Shown: positions 23,093 through 32,634, numbered from the stretch's first letter. The stretch: DNA of 64,000 bases from Bacteroidaceae bacterium (GCA_017650105.1 JAGCFO010000025.1:62001-126000), one strand, 5' to 3'. Numbers and translations: made by a program. The notes: a model not told the origin generated them from the letters alone.

Positions 23093-24838
23093 ATGAGTAA
23101 ACGCAAAACAGCACGAATCCACAACATCAGCACCTTAGAGGTACTGTATAACTATAGCACTACACGGTTTGAAAAACGTCAGATGTCGGAAATGCTCGAC
23201 TCTGACTTGAAATACACCTACGGCAGTTTTCGCAAGACATGCGACTCCATCTCGCAACTTCTCTCGCGCTACGGCATCGGAGGAGGCGACAGAGTGGCAA
23301 TTCTCTCGCAGAACACCCCGAACTGGACTGTGGCGTTCTTCTCGCTTGTCGCATTCGGAAGAGTTGCCGTTCCCATCCTTCCCGACTCTTCGGCAAATGA
23401 GGTTTCAAACATCCTTGCCCATTCGGGAAGCAAGGCCATCTTTGTCTCAAAACGTTTCCTAAGCCGCATAAGCGAAGAACAGTTAAACTCGATGAACCTT
23501 GTCATCGACATAGAGGAACTGAAAGTTATACGCAAGAACAAGGAAGCCTTTACCTGCAACGGGCGTCCCTCGGTGCCAGGACCCGATGATATGGCAACAA
23601 TCATCTACACCTCCGGAACCACAGGAAACGCGAAGGGAGTGATGCTGAGCCACAGAAACTTCTGCACAAACATCATCATCTCCTATCATGCCCATCGCAC
23701 CTCAAAGCGCGACGTTTGGCTATCCATCCTCCCAATGCCCCACACCTATGAGCTTAGCATCGGAGTGCTCTATCCTATGGCTGTGGGAGGGAAAGTGTAC
23801 TATATTCAGAAACCGCCTACGGCCTCTGTGCTACTTCCTGCGCTTAAAACCGTTAGCCCGACTATTATGCTTACCGTTCCTCTCATCATCGAGAAGATTT
23901 ATAAGAGCAGCGTTGTCCCAAGCGTCGAAAAGAGCCAGGTTCTCCGATGGATGAAGGCTCACACCCCTTGGCTTCTCTACCGTCTCATTTCCAAGCGATT
24001 GAAGAAAACTTTCGGAGGGCATATCAAGTTCTTTGGAATAGGAGGCGCCAAACTCGACGGCTCTGTTGAGGCGTTCCTCCGTCGCATTCATTTTAAATAC
24101 GCCATTGGCTACGGAATGACTGAATGTGCCCCGCTTATCTGCACGGCAGGCGTTCGCCAGACCTATCTCGGCACTACAGGAGGCGCTGCCTATGGTGTAG
24201 ACGTGAAGCTCCTCAACGTAAACCCTGAGACAGGCGAAGGAGAAATTATCGTGAGAGGAAACAACGTGATGATGGGCTATTACAAAGATCCAGACCGTAC
24301 GGCTGGCGTATTCACCGACGAGGGATGGTTTCGCACGGGAGACTTGGCAACTACCGACTCGAAAGGGCGCTTCACCATTCGCGGAAGGCTTGGCTCTGTC
24401 ATCATTGGCCCCTCGGGAGAAAACATCTACCCCGAGGAGATCGAGCACTTAATCAACAACATAGAAGGAGTTGACGAGTCGCTTGTCGTTGACGATGACG
24501 GAAAGCTTGTTGCCCTTGTACAGCTCTCAGGCAATGTTCTCGACTGGAACCACGCCAGCGAAGAGCAGTTCCTTGAAAAACTGCAAGCGCAGAGAGAGGC
24601 CATCCTCAGAGCAGTCAACAAACAGGTAAGCCGTTTCTCGCAAATCAGCCGCGTAGAAGTTCAGAAAGAGCCCTTCTCCAAAACCGCCACTCAGAAGATA
24701 CGACGCTTCCTCTATAAGCATCCTTCTTCCGCTCCTTCCACGCCTCCTACGGCAGACAACAGCAAGCTGGCTGACAGCAATAGTACAAAGGACAGCAACA
24801 ACAGCACACATATTTCCGACAGCAATGGCGTGGGGTAA
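23093..24838 (+). CDS. AMP-dependent acyl-CoA synthetase
   Basis: 581 residues. Adenylate-forming enzyme motifs: [19 protein letters not shown] (ATP loop), [10 protein letters not shown], the Asp in GWFRTGDLA, and the hinge/lysine end [22 protein letters not shown] and [12 protein letters not shown] (catalytic Lys). This is the long-chain fatty-acid or acyl-acyl-carrier type found in Bacteroidota; the substrate chain cannot be read. The C-terminal 35 residues are a Ser/Thr/Asn-rich low-complexity tail not expected of the family. The 3' end overlaps the next gene by 14 bp, suggesting translational coupling. Confidence 0.9.
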   Translation: MSKRKTARIHNISTLEVLYNYSTTRFEKRQMSEMLDSDLKYTYGSFRKTCDSISQLLSRYGIGGGDRVAILSQNTPNWTVAFFSLVAFGRVAVPILPDSSANEVSNILAHSGSKAIFVSKRFLSRISEEQLNSMNLVIDIEELKVIRKNKEAFTCNGRPSVPGPDDMATIIYTSGTTGNAKGVMLSHRNFCTNIIISYHAHRTSKRDVWLSILPMPHTYELSIGVLYPMAVGGKVYYIQKPPTASVLLPALKTVSPTIMLTVPLIIEKIYKSSVVPSVEKSQVLRWMKAHTPWLLYRLISKRLKKTFGGHIKFFGIGGAKLDGSVEAFLRRIHFKYAIGYGMTECAPLICTAGVRQTYLGTTGGAAYGVDVKLLNVNPETGEGEIIVRGNNVMMGYYKDPDRTAGVFTDEGWFRTGDLATTDSKGRFTIRGRLGSVIIGPSGENIYPEEIEHLINNIEGVDESLVVDDDGKLVALVQLSGNVLDWNHASEEQFLEKLQAQREAILRAVNKQVSRFSQISRVEVQKEPFSKTATQKIRRFLYKHPSSAPSTPPTADNSKLADSNSTKDSNNSTHISDSNGVG

Positions 24839-25607
24839 ATGGTTATTAGGAGGCTTGGGATTTGCCTACGGAGGGCCCATCGGAGCACTCATCGGCTTTG
24901 CCGTAGGCTCTTTGCTCGATTCGGGAGCAAAGTTGACAACCACCCGAGGTAGCTCTCGCTGGGAAGAACAAGAGACATACAGCAGGAGAGGTTCGGGCAG
25001 TACTTCAACAGGCAGAACAACCGTAGGCGACATACGCGTGTCAATGATAGTACTGATTGCCTGCGTGATGAAAGCAGATGGAAAACTGCTGAAATCTGAG
25101 CTTAGCTACGTGAAAGAATTCCTCATGCGCAACTATGGCGAAGAGGGCGCGAAGGAAGCTCTACAACTGCTGAAAGATTTGCTGAAGAAAGACATCGATC
25201 CCGTTCCCGTCTGCAGGCAGATAGCAATGAACGTCAATCGCTCCACTCGCCTGGAAATGATGCACATGCTTCTCGGCCTTGCCCACGCCGACGGCACGTT
25301 TGCTGCCGAAGAAGATGCCGTACTGCGTCGTATGGCTGTTGCGATGGGGCTTTCGACAGCTGAATATCAGTCGATTGCAGCCCTCTTCGAGCAAAAGACC
25401 GATCCCGACTGGGCTTACAAAGCGCTGGGGATAACGCCCTCTGCCACAGATGACGAGGTGAAAAAGGCTTACAAAAGTATGGCTCTGCGCTATCACCCCG
25501 ACAAAGTAGCTAACGCGGGAGAAGATGTGGTTCGCGAAGCCAACGAAAAGCTGAAGCAGATAAACGAAGCATACGAGGAGATTAAACGCGTGCGCGGTAT
25601 GAAATAG
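24825..25607 (+). CDS. TerB-DnaJ protein (DjlA-like co-chaperone)
   Basis: 260 residues. The N-terminal glycine-rich hydrophobic segment ([23 protein letters not shown], residues 6-28) is a DjlA-type membrane anchor. A TerB-like helical domain follows (about 65-185, with two ADGK/ADGT motifs). The C-terminal J-domain (about 195-260) has the HPD motif in YHPDK, which stimulates DnaK ATPase. This resembles E. coli DjlA, an inner-membrane J-protein. It overlaps the acyl-CoA synthetase gene by 14 bp. The client or pathway is unknown. Confidence 0.88.
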   Translation: MAWGKWLLGGLGFAYGGPIGALIGFAVGSLLDSGAKLTTTRGSSRWEEQETYSRRGSGSTSTGRTTVGDIRVSMIVLIACVMKADGKLLKSELSYVKEFLMRNYGEEGAKEALQLLKDLLKKDIDPVPVCRQIAMNVNRSTRLEMMHMLLGLAHADGTFAAEEDAVLRRMAVAMGLSTAEYQSIAALFEQKTDPDWAYKALGITPSATDDEVKKAYKSMALRYHPDKVANAGEDVVREANEKLKQINEAYEEIKRVRGMK

Positions 25608-25630
25608 GCAAGACAGGCGTTTACCCAAAG

Positions 25631-25756
25631 AAGAAATATTTTTGAAGAAGGAATAATTTTTTTTGGAGAAGGGAAAAAAATTTTTGGAGAACAAATATCG
25701 CGATATGAAGAAGGAATATCGCGCGCTCGAGAAGGAAAAAAAGAATTATTCAGAAA
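25631..25756. repeat. 21-bp-phased palindrome array (TTCTYC family), long copy
   Basis: Five in-phase 21-bp units, each beginning GAAGG, GAAGGG or GAACA. Cores include ATATCGCGATAT, ATATCGCGCGCT, AAAAAAATTTTT and AATAATTTTTTTT. It lies between the TerB-DnaJ gene and bcp. Confidence 0.8.
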
Positions 25757-25798
25757 ACACCATATCATAAAGACTAACATACCATAAAAACTCAAAAT

Positions 25799-26242
25799 AT
25801 GATACAAATAGGAGACAAGATGCCCGCATTCGAGGCAAGCGATCAAAACGGCAATATCGTTCATTCCAGCGACTTCTTCGGGAAGAAAGTCATTATTTAT
25901 TTCTATCCCAAAGACAACACTCCGGGATGCACAGCCGAAGCGTGTAACCTGCGTGACAACTACGAAGCTTTGACTGCAAAAGGATACATTGTCGTTGGCA
26001 TCAGCAAAGACAGCGTGGCTTCGCACAAGAAATTCGAGCAGCGAAACAATCTTCCTTTCACTCTTCTTTCCGACAGCACCACAGCCCTTTTACAAGAGTT
26101 CGGCGCTTGGGGAGAAAAGAAGAACTATGGAAAAACAACGATGGGCACCTTAAGGAAAACATTTATCTTCGACGAAACAAGCACGCTTGTAAGAATCATC
26201 GAGAAGGTAGATACCAAAAACCACGCCGCACAGATTCTATAA
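25799..26242 (+). CDS. bcp: peroxiredoxin (Bcp/PrxQ type)
   Basis: 147 residues, normal for the family. Peroxidatic Cys44 and resolving Cys49 are in FYPKDNTPGCTAEACNLRD, the PrxQ arrangement (five residues apart). SKDSVASHKKFEQRNNLPFTLLSD is also conserved. Cytoplasmic, reduces hydrogen and organic peroxides with thioredoxin. Its last 47 bp overlap the end of the convergent glycerate kinase gene, so no terminator separates them. Confidence 0.95.
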   Translation: MIQIGDKMPAFEASDQNGNIVHSSDFFGKKVIIYFYPKDNTPGCTAEACNLRDNYEALTAKGYIVVGISKDSVASHKKFEQRNNLPFTLLSDSTTALLQEFGAWGEKKNYGKTTMGTLRKTFIFDETSTLVRIIEKVDTKNHAAQIL

Positions 26243-27299
26243 TATTCTGTTTTGCGACAGAGGGGCGCATCGCCTCTTCTGCCTTCATGCCCTCGGGAGT
26301 GATGCAGACGACTTCGCTCCAGGGAGATTGTTGTTTATCCTCTTTTGAGAGCTCTACCCTCCCAGCCAAAGCGACACAGGGAACTCCCTGCGCTTGGGCA
26401 GCGAGGGCAATCTCATGCGGAGCCTTTCCTAAAAGAGTTTGCTTGTCAACACATCCTTCGCCCGTAATAACCAATTCACATTCAGACAGTTTTCGATTAA
26501 ACTGCTGACTTTCTAAAACAAACTGAATTCCTGACATTATTCTCCCGTGGGGCAAAGATAAGATAGCGGCTCCAGCTCCTCCTGCAGCGCCCGCAAAAGG
26601 ATGATTCATGATAGAGCGCCCCGACTCCTCTTCTAACTGTAATCCTCTTGAGAAATTCCTTTCTTCCAAACGCAAGATAAGAGCATCATCCGCTCCTTTT
26701 TGTCGTGCGAAACAAATAGCTGCTCCGTTTTTCCCGCACAAAGGGCTTTTGACATCTGCTGCAGCAAGTATGTGAATTTCATCTCGTTGGGGACAATCTT
26801 TCAGCGCTTCCAAAATACCGAATCCACAGTCAACTGTTGCACTTCCTCCCAATCCAAGAATGATATACTTCAATCCGTCTTTGGCAGCTTGACAAATGAG
26901 TTCTCCCGTTCCGAAAGAAGTAGCATTCCAAGGGTCAAGTTCGTCTTTTTTTAGCAAAGTAAGCCCCGATGCAGAAGCCATATCAATGATTGCGCATTCC
27001 AAATCTTCTCCTTTCATGTCCCAAAGGTAAGCCTTTACTTTCGCTCTTCCGTAAGATGCTTGAATTAGTCTCCCTAATGGGTCATGAACCCAACAATCAG
27101 TAAATGAGCCATTCAGGGAAGTTGTTACAACACGGCTGAACCCCTCTCCCCCATCACTAACAGCTATGGGAATCACCTCTACATCAAAGACTTCAAGCGC
27201 TTCCTTTACGCTTTCCGCCACTTCCAAAGACGTAAGAGAGCCTTTGAAAGAGTCTGATGCGACAATTACTCTTTTGACACGCTGCTGAGGATTTCTCAT
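26196..27299 (-). CDS. glycerate kinase (GlxK type)
   Basis: 367 residues. Family features: N-terminal IVASDSFKGSLTSLEVAESV, IPVSDGGEGF-like region (IAVSDGGEGFSRVV), GLGGSATVDCGFG and ITGEGCVDKQTLLGKAPHEIA near the C-terminus. Phosphorylates D-glycerate to 2- or 3-phosphoglycerate, cytoplasmic. It lies downstream of a hydroxypyruvate/glycerate dehydrogenase gene on the same strand, giving a hydroxypyruvate-to-glycolysis route. The 3' end overlaps bcp tail to tail by 47 bp. The C-terminal sequence after about residue 350 is the overlapping part and may be poorly conserved. Confidence 0.92.
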   Translation of the reverse strand: MRNPQQRVKRVIVASDSFKGSLTSLEVAESVKEALEVFDVEVIPIAVSDGGEGFSRVVTTSLNGSFTDCWVHDPLGRLIQASYGRAKVKAYLWDMKGEDLECAIIDMASASGLTLLKKDELDPWNATSFGTGELICQAAKDGLKYIILGLGGSATVDCGFGILEALKDCPQRDEIHILAAADVKSPLCGKNGAAICFARQKGADDALILRLEERNFSRGLQLEEESGRSIMNHPFAGAAGGAGAAILSLPHGRIMSGIQFVLESQQFNRKLSECELVITGEGCVDKQTLLGKAPHEIALAAQAQGVPCVALAGRVELSKEDKQQSPWSEVVCITPEGMKAEEAMRPSVAKQNIIESVRRGFWYLPSR

Positions 27300-27658
27300 A
27301 CCGTTTTCTTCCCTAAATGATTGTTGTTTTTTATGATGAGGAAATTAGATATTACGGATGGATTTGCTGTATAGGAACTAATTAAAAGATGTGTGACTGA
27401 AACAAAGAAGAGCAAAGAAAAGAGTCGCAATCCTCCAAAAGTGATGTTCAATTATTCTTTCTTCAGCGCGCGAGATTCCTTCTTCATATCGCGATATTTG
27501 TTCTCCAAAAATATTTTTCCCTTCTTCAAAAAATTTTTTTCTTTCTTCATAAATAATTTTCCCTTCTTCATAAATTGCGCTTTTCCTTTGAAGAGCAACA
27601 CCCCATTTTGCAAATGGAATTATTAAGAAAAAAGGACTGAGAATCACTGAGATACCAT
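27300..27658. other. intergenic region between glycerate kinase and dehydrogenase genes
   Basis: A 359-bp gap holding the phased array at 27451-27590. No gene or clear promoter seen elsewhere in it. Confidence 0.6.
27451..27590. repeat. 21-bp-phased palindrome array (TTCTYC family), clearest copy
   Basis: Six in-phase units, each TTCTTC or TTCTCC plus a 12-bp self-complementary or nearly self-complementary core plus 3 bp. Cores in order include AGCGCGCGAGAT, ATATCGCGATAT, AAAAATATTTTT, AAAAAATTTTTT and ATAAATAATTTT. Core sequences differ from unit to unit while symmetry and the 21-bp step are kept. Confidence 0.85.
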
Positions 27659-28630
27659 TCAGTTTACCACACAGACAGGTTTGCCTGAAGCAAAAGCCTC
27701 AAGATTTTGCCGACATATATCCATTAGCCGAGCACGCGCCTCAGCAGTTGCCCATGCTATGTGAGGGGTAATATAACAACGAGGTGCTGTAAGCAAGGGG
27801 CACGAGGCGGAGGGAGGCTCCTCTCCCAACACATCCACAGCGGCAGCTCGAAGGGCATTCGTGCGAAGGGCAGCAGCTAGGGCTTCCTCGTCGACAACAG
27901 GTCCTCGCGAGGTATTGATGAGAATGGAAGTGGGCTTCATCAAAGCCAACCGACGAGCATCCACAAGGTGGAAGGTATCGGGAGTGAGGGGGCAATGAAG
28001 GCTCACAACATCGCTGCAGGAAAAAACCGAGTCGATGTCCGCCTTCTGCATTCCAGAAGTCAGTTCCAGCTGACTCTTCGAAGTAAAGCAGACAACCTTC
28101 ATCCCGAAGGCAAGGCTCAAGGCAGCAACGGAACTGCCCGTACGCCCCATTCCAATGATTCCCATCGTCTTGCCCGAAAGTTCGGTGAGAGGGGTATCGC
28201 GCCAAGTGAAATCCTCACTCAGCGCCCATCGGCTCGTTTTTCCCCCAACGACGGAGGTATTTTCTGCAGCATAGTACCCCACCCTGTTAGTAGTCTCCAA
28301 AAGGAGGGCGAAGACATGCTGCGCTACCGATTGGGTGCTATAAGCAGGTATGTTAGTAACGACAATCCCCTGCTGTCGGGCAGCAGAGATATCAACAACG
28401 TTGTATCCCGTTGCCAACACACCGATATATTTCAACTTGGGCATCGCTGACATCATTTCGGCAGTAACAACCACCTTGTTTGTGAGCAAAGCATCCGCAT
28501 CGCTGGCACGAGACAACACATCGGAGGGTTTTGTACGATCGAAAACCTGATACTCGCCCAGCGTGCCGAGCCATTCCCACGACAAATCGCCAGGATTGAG
28601 GGTATAACCGTCAAGGACTACAATTTTCAT
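27659..28630 (-). CDS. D-2-hydroxyacid dehydrogenase (hydroxypyruvate/glycerate dehydrogenase-like)
   Basis: 323 residues. NAD-binding loop GMGRTG (160-165), catalytic Arg242 (NTSRGPVVDE), Glu271 (VLGEEPP) and His290 (TPHIAW) give the complete Arg-Glu-His set. The substrate-side motif LATGYNVVDISAA is typical of glycerate dehydrogenase (HprA). It reduces hydroxypyruvate to D-glycerate, or the reverse, in the cytoplasm. Downstream lies glycerate kinase, supporting that substrate; upstream (43 bp) is uvrB, possibly co-transcribed. Confidence 0.92.
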   Translation of the reverse strand: MKIVVLDGYTLNPGDLSWEWLGTLGEYQVFDRTKPSDVLSRASDADALLTNKVVVTAEMMSAMPKLKYIGVLATGYNVVDISAARQQGIVVTNIPAYSTQSVAQHVFALLLETTNRVGYYAAENTSVVGGKTSRWALSEDFTWRDTPLTELSGKTMGIIGMGRTGSSVAALSLAFGMKVVCFTSKSQLELTSGMQKADIDSVFSCSDVVSLHCPLTPDTFHLVDARRLALMKPTSILINTSRGPVVDEEALAAALRTNALRAAAVDVLGEEPPSASCPLLTAPRCYITPHIAWATAEARARLMDICRQNLEAFASGKPVCVVN

Positions 28631-28673
28631 GTTCTTTCTGTTTTTGCCAACAAGATTAGACTAAACGATAAAC

Positions 28674-30710
28674 TCAAGAAGCAGATTTCTTCTCTTCCAA
28701 AAGCTCTTGCATGCGAAACATTTCGTCGCGATATTGCGCTGCCGACAGATAGTCCATTTTTGCAGCTGCTTCCTGCATCATCTTCTTCGTGCGCTGAATA
28801 GACTTCTCCAATTGCGCCACAGTCATCTGTTGGAGGATGGGGTCTTCGGCAGCACGCCCGACAGACGCAGTCTCGCGCTGCAGATAGTCGGCACTACCGC
28901 TCGTTTCTCCCTTTCTGCCAGCTGCAAAGCTGTCGTTGATTGCCTTACGGATTTGTGTGGGAGTGATTCCGTGAGCTTCGTTGTAGGCGAGTTGCTTTGA
29001 GCGACGCCGGTTCGTTTCATCTATAGTGCGACGCATGCTCTCCGTTATGGTATCGGCATACATGATGACACGCCCGTTAACATTTCGTGCTGCACGGCCT
29101 GCTGTCTGCGTGAGGCTTCGTTCGTTGCGGAGGAATCCTTCCTTGTCGGCATCGAGAATAGCCACAAGCGACACTTCGGGAAGGTCGAGCCCCTCGCGCA
29201 GAAGGTTCACTCCCACAAGCACATCGTACTCTCCGCGCCGCAAGTCGTTCATTATCTGCACACGATCCATCGTGTCCACCTCGCTGTGAATATAATTGCT
29301 TTGGATTCCTACATCCAGCAGATACGCAGCAAGTTCCTCTGCCATACGTTTTGTCAAGGTAGTCACCAGCACTCTCTCTCCCCGTTCTTTCCGCACATTG
29401 ATTTCCTCCAAAAGGTCGTCAATTTGATTTTCTGAAGGACGAACCTCCACAGGAGGGTCAAGAAGCCCTGTGGGACGGATAACCTGATCGACAACCACTC
29501 CTTCGCTACGCATCAGCTCGTAGTCGGCAGGAGTGGCGCTGACGAATATAATCTGCGGAGCCATTTCCTCAAACTCCTCAAACTTGAGGGGACGATTGTC
29601 GAGGGCAGCAGGCAAACGGAATCCGTATTCAACAAGATTTGTTTTGCGCGCCCTGTCGCCTCCATACATAGCGCGAATCTGCGGAACGCTCACGTGGCTC
29701 TCGTCAATCACCATAAGATAATCCTTCGGGAAGAAGTCAAGCAGACAATAGGGACGACTACCGGGCGGACGTCCGTCGAAATAGCGGCTATAGTTCTCTA
29801 TGCCAGAGCAGTGCCCAAGCTCGCGAAGCATTTCCATATCATAAGTGACACGCTCCTGAAGGCGCTTGGCTTCTAATCCTCGTCCCTCTCTCTCAAACCA
29901 AGCCACACGCTCACGCAAGTCGTCCTCTATTTGGTGGATAGCTTGCAAAGTGGTTTCTTGCGAAGTCATGAAGAGGTTTGCAGGATATATCTTGAATGCA
30001 TCGTACGACGTCATCCTCAGCCCGCTTTCAGGATCAACTTCTTCTATAGCGTCAATGTCGTCGTCCCAAAACTGCACTCTGACTATAGCGTCGCTATACG
30101 CCAGATAGATGTCCACCGTGTCGCCCTTCACTCGGAAACAGCCTCGGTTGAGTTCCAAGTCGTTACGCACATAAAGGCTGTCGACAAGCCTGCGAACGAG
30201 CACGTTCCTATCGAGTTTCTGCCCCACGTGGATTTCTATCACGTTGGTGTAGAAATCAGCCGGATTTCCCATACCGTAGATGCAACTGACAGAGCTGACA
30301 ATGACCACGTCGCGCCTCCCTGACAATAATGCACTCAGGGCAGACAAACGCAGCTTGTCGATTTCGTCGTTGATAGCCAAGTCCTTCTCGATATAGGTGT
30401 CTGTTCCTGGAAGATATGCTTCGGGCTGATAATAATCGTAGTAGCTCACATAGTACTCAACGGCATTATTCGGGAAAAATCCCTTCATCTCCGTGTAGAG
30501 CTGTGCGGCAAGAGTCTTGTTGTGGCTGAGGACAAGCGTGGGGCGTCCTACGTTTCGGATCACGTTGGCAACGGTAAACGTCTTGCCCGAGCCGGTAACA
30601 CCCAGCAATGTCTGCGCAGGCATCCCGCTCAGCACGCCTTCCGTAAGCTGGGCGATAGCTTCAGGCTGATCGCCCGTAGGCTGGTATTCTGATATGAGTT
30701 CAAAGTCCAT
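28674..30710 (-). CDS. uvrB: excinuclease ABC subunit B
   Basis: 678 residues, full length. DNA-damage helicase of nucleotide excision repair. Walker A GVTGSGKTFT near residue 40, beta-hairpin region YYDYYQPEAYLPGTDTYIEKD, Walker B-like DESHVSVPQ, helicase motifs LVTTLTKRMAEELAAYL, GVNLLREGLDLPEVSLV and QTAGRAARN, and the C-terminal UVR motif (AQLEKSIQRTKKMMQEAAAKMDYLSAAQYRDEM) that binds UvrC. The -7 element TAAATTTGC lies only 10-18 bp upstream of the ATG, so the leader is nearly absent. Divergent from bamD. Confidence 0.98.
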   Translation of the reverse strand: MDFELISEYQPTGDQPEAIAQLTEGVLSGMPAQTLLGVTGSGKTFTVANVIRNVGRPTLVLSHNKTLAAQLYTEMKGFFPNNAVEYYVSYYDYYQPEAYLPGTDTYIEKDLAINDEIDKLRLSALSALLSGRRDVVIVSSVSCIYGMGNPADFYTNVIEIHVGQKLDRNVLVRRLVDSLYVRNDLELNRGCFRVKGDTVDIYLAYSDAIVRVQFWDDDIDAIEEVDPESGLRMTSYDAFKIYPANLFMTSQETTLQAIHQIEDDLRERVAWFEREGRGLEAKRLQERVTYDMEMLRELGHCSGIENYSRYFDGRPPGSRPYCLLDFFPKDYLMVIDESHVSVPQIRAMYGGDRARKTNLVEYGFRLPAALDNRPLKFEEFEEMAPQIIFVSATPADYELMRSEGVVVDQVIRPTGLLDPPVEVRPSENQIDDLLEEINVRKERGERVLVTTLTKRMAEELAAYLLDVGIQSNYIHSEVDTMDRVQIMNDLRRGEYDVLVGVNLLREGLDLPEVSLVAILDADKEGFLRNERSLTQTAGRAARNVNGRVIMYADTITESMRRTIDETNRRRSKQLAYNEAHGITPTQIRKAINDSFAAGRKGETSGSADYLQRETASVGRAAEDPILQQMTVAQLEKSIQRTKKMMQEAAAKMDYLSAAQYRDEMFRMQELLEEKKSAS

Positions 30711-30719
30711 CGTTCGGAT

Positions 30720-30728
30720 GCAAATTTA
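30720..30728 (-). promoter_or_regulatory. uvrB promoter -7 element
   Basis: TAAATTTGC on the minus strand, 10 bp from the uvrB ATG; predicts a nearly leaderless mRNA. No -33 TTTG at the standard distance. Confidence 0.5.
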
Positions 30729-30813
30729 GGAATAAATTTGTTAAAAAAATGTATGTACGACTGTTTTTGACTTTTTTTTTGTCGAAACATACTTATTATT
30801 CTGGAAGATTCCG

Positions 30814-30822
30814 TAAATTTGC
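30814..30822 (+). promoter_or_regulatory. bamD promoter -7 element
   Basis: TAAATTTGC, 19 bp before the bamD ATG. Confidence 0.5.
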
Positions 30823-30840
30823 ACGATTTTTCCGAAAAAG

Positions 30841-31650
30841 ATGAAGAAGGTTCTCACTATAGTCACGCTCACTCTCCTCTTATGCCTCACAGGATGCACT
30901 CCTTTCACGAAGGTGCAGAAGTCGTCGAACAGAGAGTATAAGTACGAGATGGCAAAGGCTTATTTCATCGAAGGAAAGTACAGCAACGCGCAGACTCTCC
31001 TTGAGGAGTTGCTCGCCTTTATGAAGGGTTCTTCATCGGGCGAGGAGTCGTTGTACATGCTTGCCCTCTGCTACTATAACCAGAAGGATTACGTGACGGC
31101 AGCGCAATATCTGCAGACTTACGTCTCGACCTACCCGAAGGGGCTTTACGCCGAAGAGGCGCGCTTCCACACCGTGAGAGCTCTTTTCCTCGACACGCCA
31201 GACCCCCGTCTCGACCAGTCGAGCACCATCCGCGCTATCTCGGAGATTCAAGTCTTCCTCGAGTTCTATCCTTATTCCGGATACAAGCCCGAGGTGCAGC
31301 GCCTGCTCTATGTCCTCCAGGACCGCCTTGTAGAGAAAGAATACCGTTCGGCACTCCTCTACTACGATTTGGGAAACTATATGGGCAACAACTATCAAGC
31401 CTGCATCATCACGGCTCAGAATGCCTTGCACGACTATCCTTACACCAAGTTCCGCGAGGACCTTTCCTTCCTCATCCTGAAAGCAAAGTACACGATGGCA
31501 AAGGAAAGCGTGAAGGAGAAGATGCTCGACAGATACCGCGATGCTGTGGATGAGTACTATGCATTCAAAAACGAATTCCCCGAAAGCCCGCTAATGAAAG
31601 ATGCAGACAAGATTTTGAGCGAATCACAGAAGGCCATCAAGCATCTCTAA
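30841..31650 (+). CDS. bamD: outer membrane assembly lipoprotein BamD
   Basis: 269 residues, lipobox LTGC (Cys19). TPR-type helical repeats throughout: EYKYEMAKAYFIEGKYSNAQTLLEELL, SLYMLALCYYNQKDYVTAAQYLQTYVSTYP and YRSALLYYDLGNYMGNNYQACIITAQNALHDYP. This matches Bacteroidota BamD, the periplasmic-face lipoprotein of the beta-barrel assembly complex. First in an operon with the omega-like RNA polymerase subunit and a DUF4293 membrane protein, an arrangement I recall as conserved in the phylum. Confidence 0.93.
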   Translation: MKKVLTIVTLTLLLCLTGCTPFTKVQKSSNREYKYEMAKAYFIEGKYSNAQTLLEELLAFMKGSSSGEESLYMLALCYYNQKDYVTAAQYLQTYVSTYPKGLYAEEARFHTVRALFLDTPDPRLDQSSTIRAISEIQVFLEFYPYSGYKPEVQRLLYVLQDRLVEKEYRSALLYYDLGNYMGNNYQACIITAQNALHDYPYTKFREDLSFLILKAKYTMAKESVKEKMLDRYRDAVDEYYAFKNEFPESPLMKDADKILSESQKAIKHL

Positions 31651-31662
31651 AGAACCGTCAAA

Positions 31663-31711
31663 TATGAAGAAGGGAAAAAAATTTTTGTAGAAAGAAAAAA
31701 GAATTATTCTT
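31663..31711. repeat. 21-bp-phased array (TTCTYC family), short copy
   Basis: Two units beginning GAAGGGAAAAAAATTTTTG and GAAAGAAAAAAGAATTATT, between bamD and rpoZ within the operon. Confidence 0.6.
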
Positions 31712-31747
31712 AACACATAATCTGACAAGTAAAACAAACCGATAATT

Positions 31748-32080
31748 ATGGATTACAAAAAGACAAACGCTCCTACCAACACCGTCACACGAGATATGAA
31801 CAATTTCCGTGTCGGCACCGACAACGTGTATGAAACAGTAGCCATCCTCGGCAAACGCTCAAACCAGATTGCCGTTGAGATGAAGGAAGAGCTGAAGAGA
31901 AAGCTCGACGAATTTAGCACCAATCAGGACAACCTCGAGGAAGTTTTCGAGAACCGCGAGCAGATAGAGATATCGCGCTACTACGAGCGCCTGCCGAAGG
32001 CAACCCTCATCGCCGAGCAGGAATATCTTGAGAACAAGATCTACTATCGCAACCCAGCCAAGGACAAGGAGAACCTCTGA
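31748..32080 (+). CDS. rpoZ: RNA polymerase omega/Rpb6-like subunit
   Basis: 110 residues. The region NNFRVGTDNVYETVAILGKRSNQIAVEMKEELKRKLDEF carries the omega/Rpb6 signature (the Arg-Ser/Ala-x-Gln/Glu-Ile helix). Bacteroidota omega subunits are longer and more diverged than E. coli omega. It assists folding and assembly of the beta-prime subunit. It lies between bamD and the DUF4293 gene; its TGA overlaps the next ATG by one base. Confidence 0.88.
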   Translation: MDYKKTNAPTNTVTRDMNNFRVGTDNVYETVAILGKRSNQIAVEMKEELKRKLDEFSTNQDNLEEVFENREQIEISRYYERLPKATLIAEQEYLENKIYYRNPAKDKENL

Positions 32081-32553
32081 TGAAAAAACTTCGCATCCAG
32101 CACATCCTCATCCTTCTCTCGCTGGCAGCAATCGTTGTCTGCCTTTGCTTCCCGCTTGTGGATTTCGCATATTCCGATAACACCTATGTGACGCTCACAA
32201 ACTTTCAGGTAAAGGCAAACGGCGAGGCATCCAGCTCATCTCCCTGGGCTCTCGGGGCGCTGCTTATCGTAGCAGCAGCAAGCCAGATGTTCGTCCTACT
32301 CATTGCTGCCTTCCAAAACTACACGCTGCAGAAGAGAGCGCTCATTTTCAGCATGTTGCTATTGGCAGGTTACTACATCGTCTATCTTGTCTTCCTCTTC
32401 ATACTGAAGAGCGACGTGACAGCAATGATTCCGCATTGGGCAACCATCCTTCCGCTCATTTCTATCATTCTTTGCTTTATGGCATTTCGCGGAATCCTCC
32501 ACACGGAGGCAAAAATCATTGAAACAGGCAACAGCTTCCGTCTGCGCGATTAA
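32080..32553 (+). CDS. DUF4293 membrane protein
   Basis: 157 residues with four hydrophobic helices (about 10-30, 55-77, 85-106 and 118-138). The N-terminal 'KKLRIQHILILLSLAAIVVCLCFPL' start and a loop with the polar segment after the first helix match DUF4293, a Bacteroidota family of unknown role. Overlaps rpoZ by one base (TGATG), so translation is coupled. Followed by a shared terminator. Confidence 0.85.
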   Translation: MKKLRIQHILILLSLAAIVVCLCFPLVDFAYSDNTYVTLTNFQVKANGEASSSSPWALGALLIVAAASQMFVLLIAAFQNYTLQKRALIFSMLLLAGYYIVYLVFLFILKSDVTAMIPHWATILPLISIILCFMAFRGILHTEAKIIETGNSFRLRD

Positions 32554-32580
32554 GAAAAACATCCTATCTTACCCATAATA

Positions 32581-32614
32581 AAAAAGGAGGAATCGTCAAA
32601 GATCCCTCCTTTTT
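32581..32614. terminator. bidirectional terminator between DUF4293 gene and fbp
   Basis: AAAAAGGAGG (32581-32590) with CCTCCTTTTT (32605-32614): a 10-bp stem whose A/T ends give a T run on either strand. It serves both convergent genes. Confidence 0.85.
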
Positions 32615-32634
32615 CTATTCTCATGAAAGGATTT

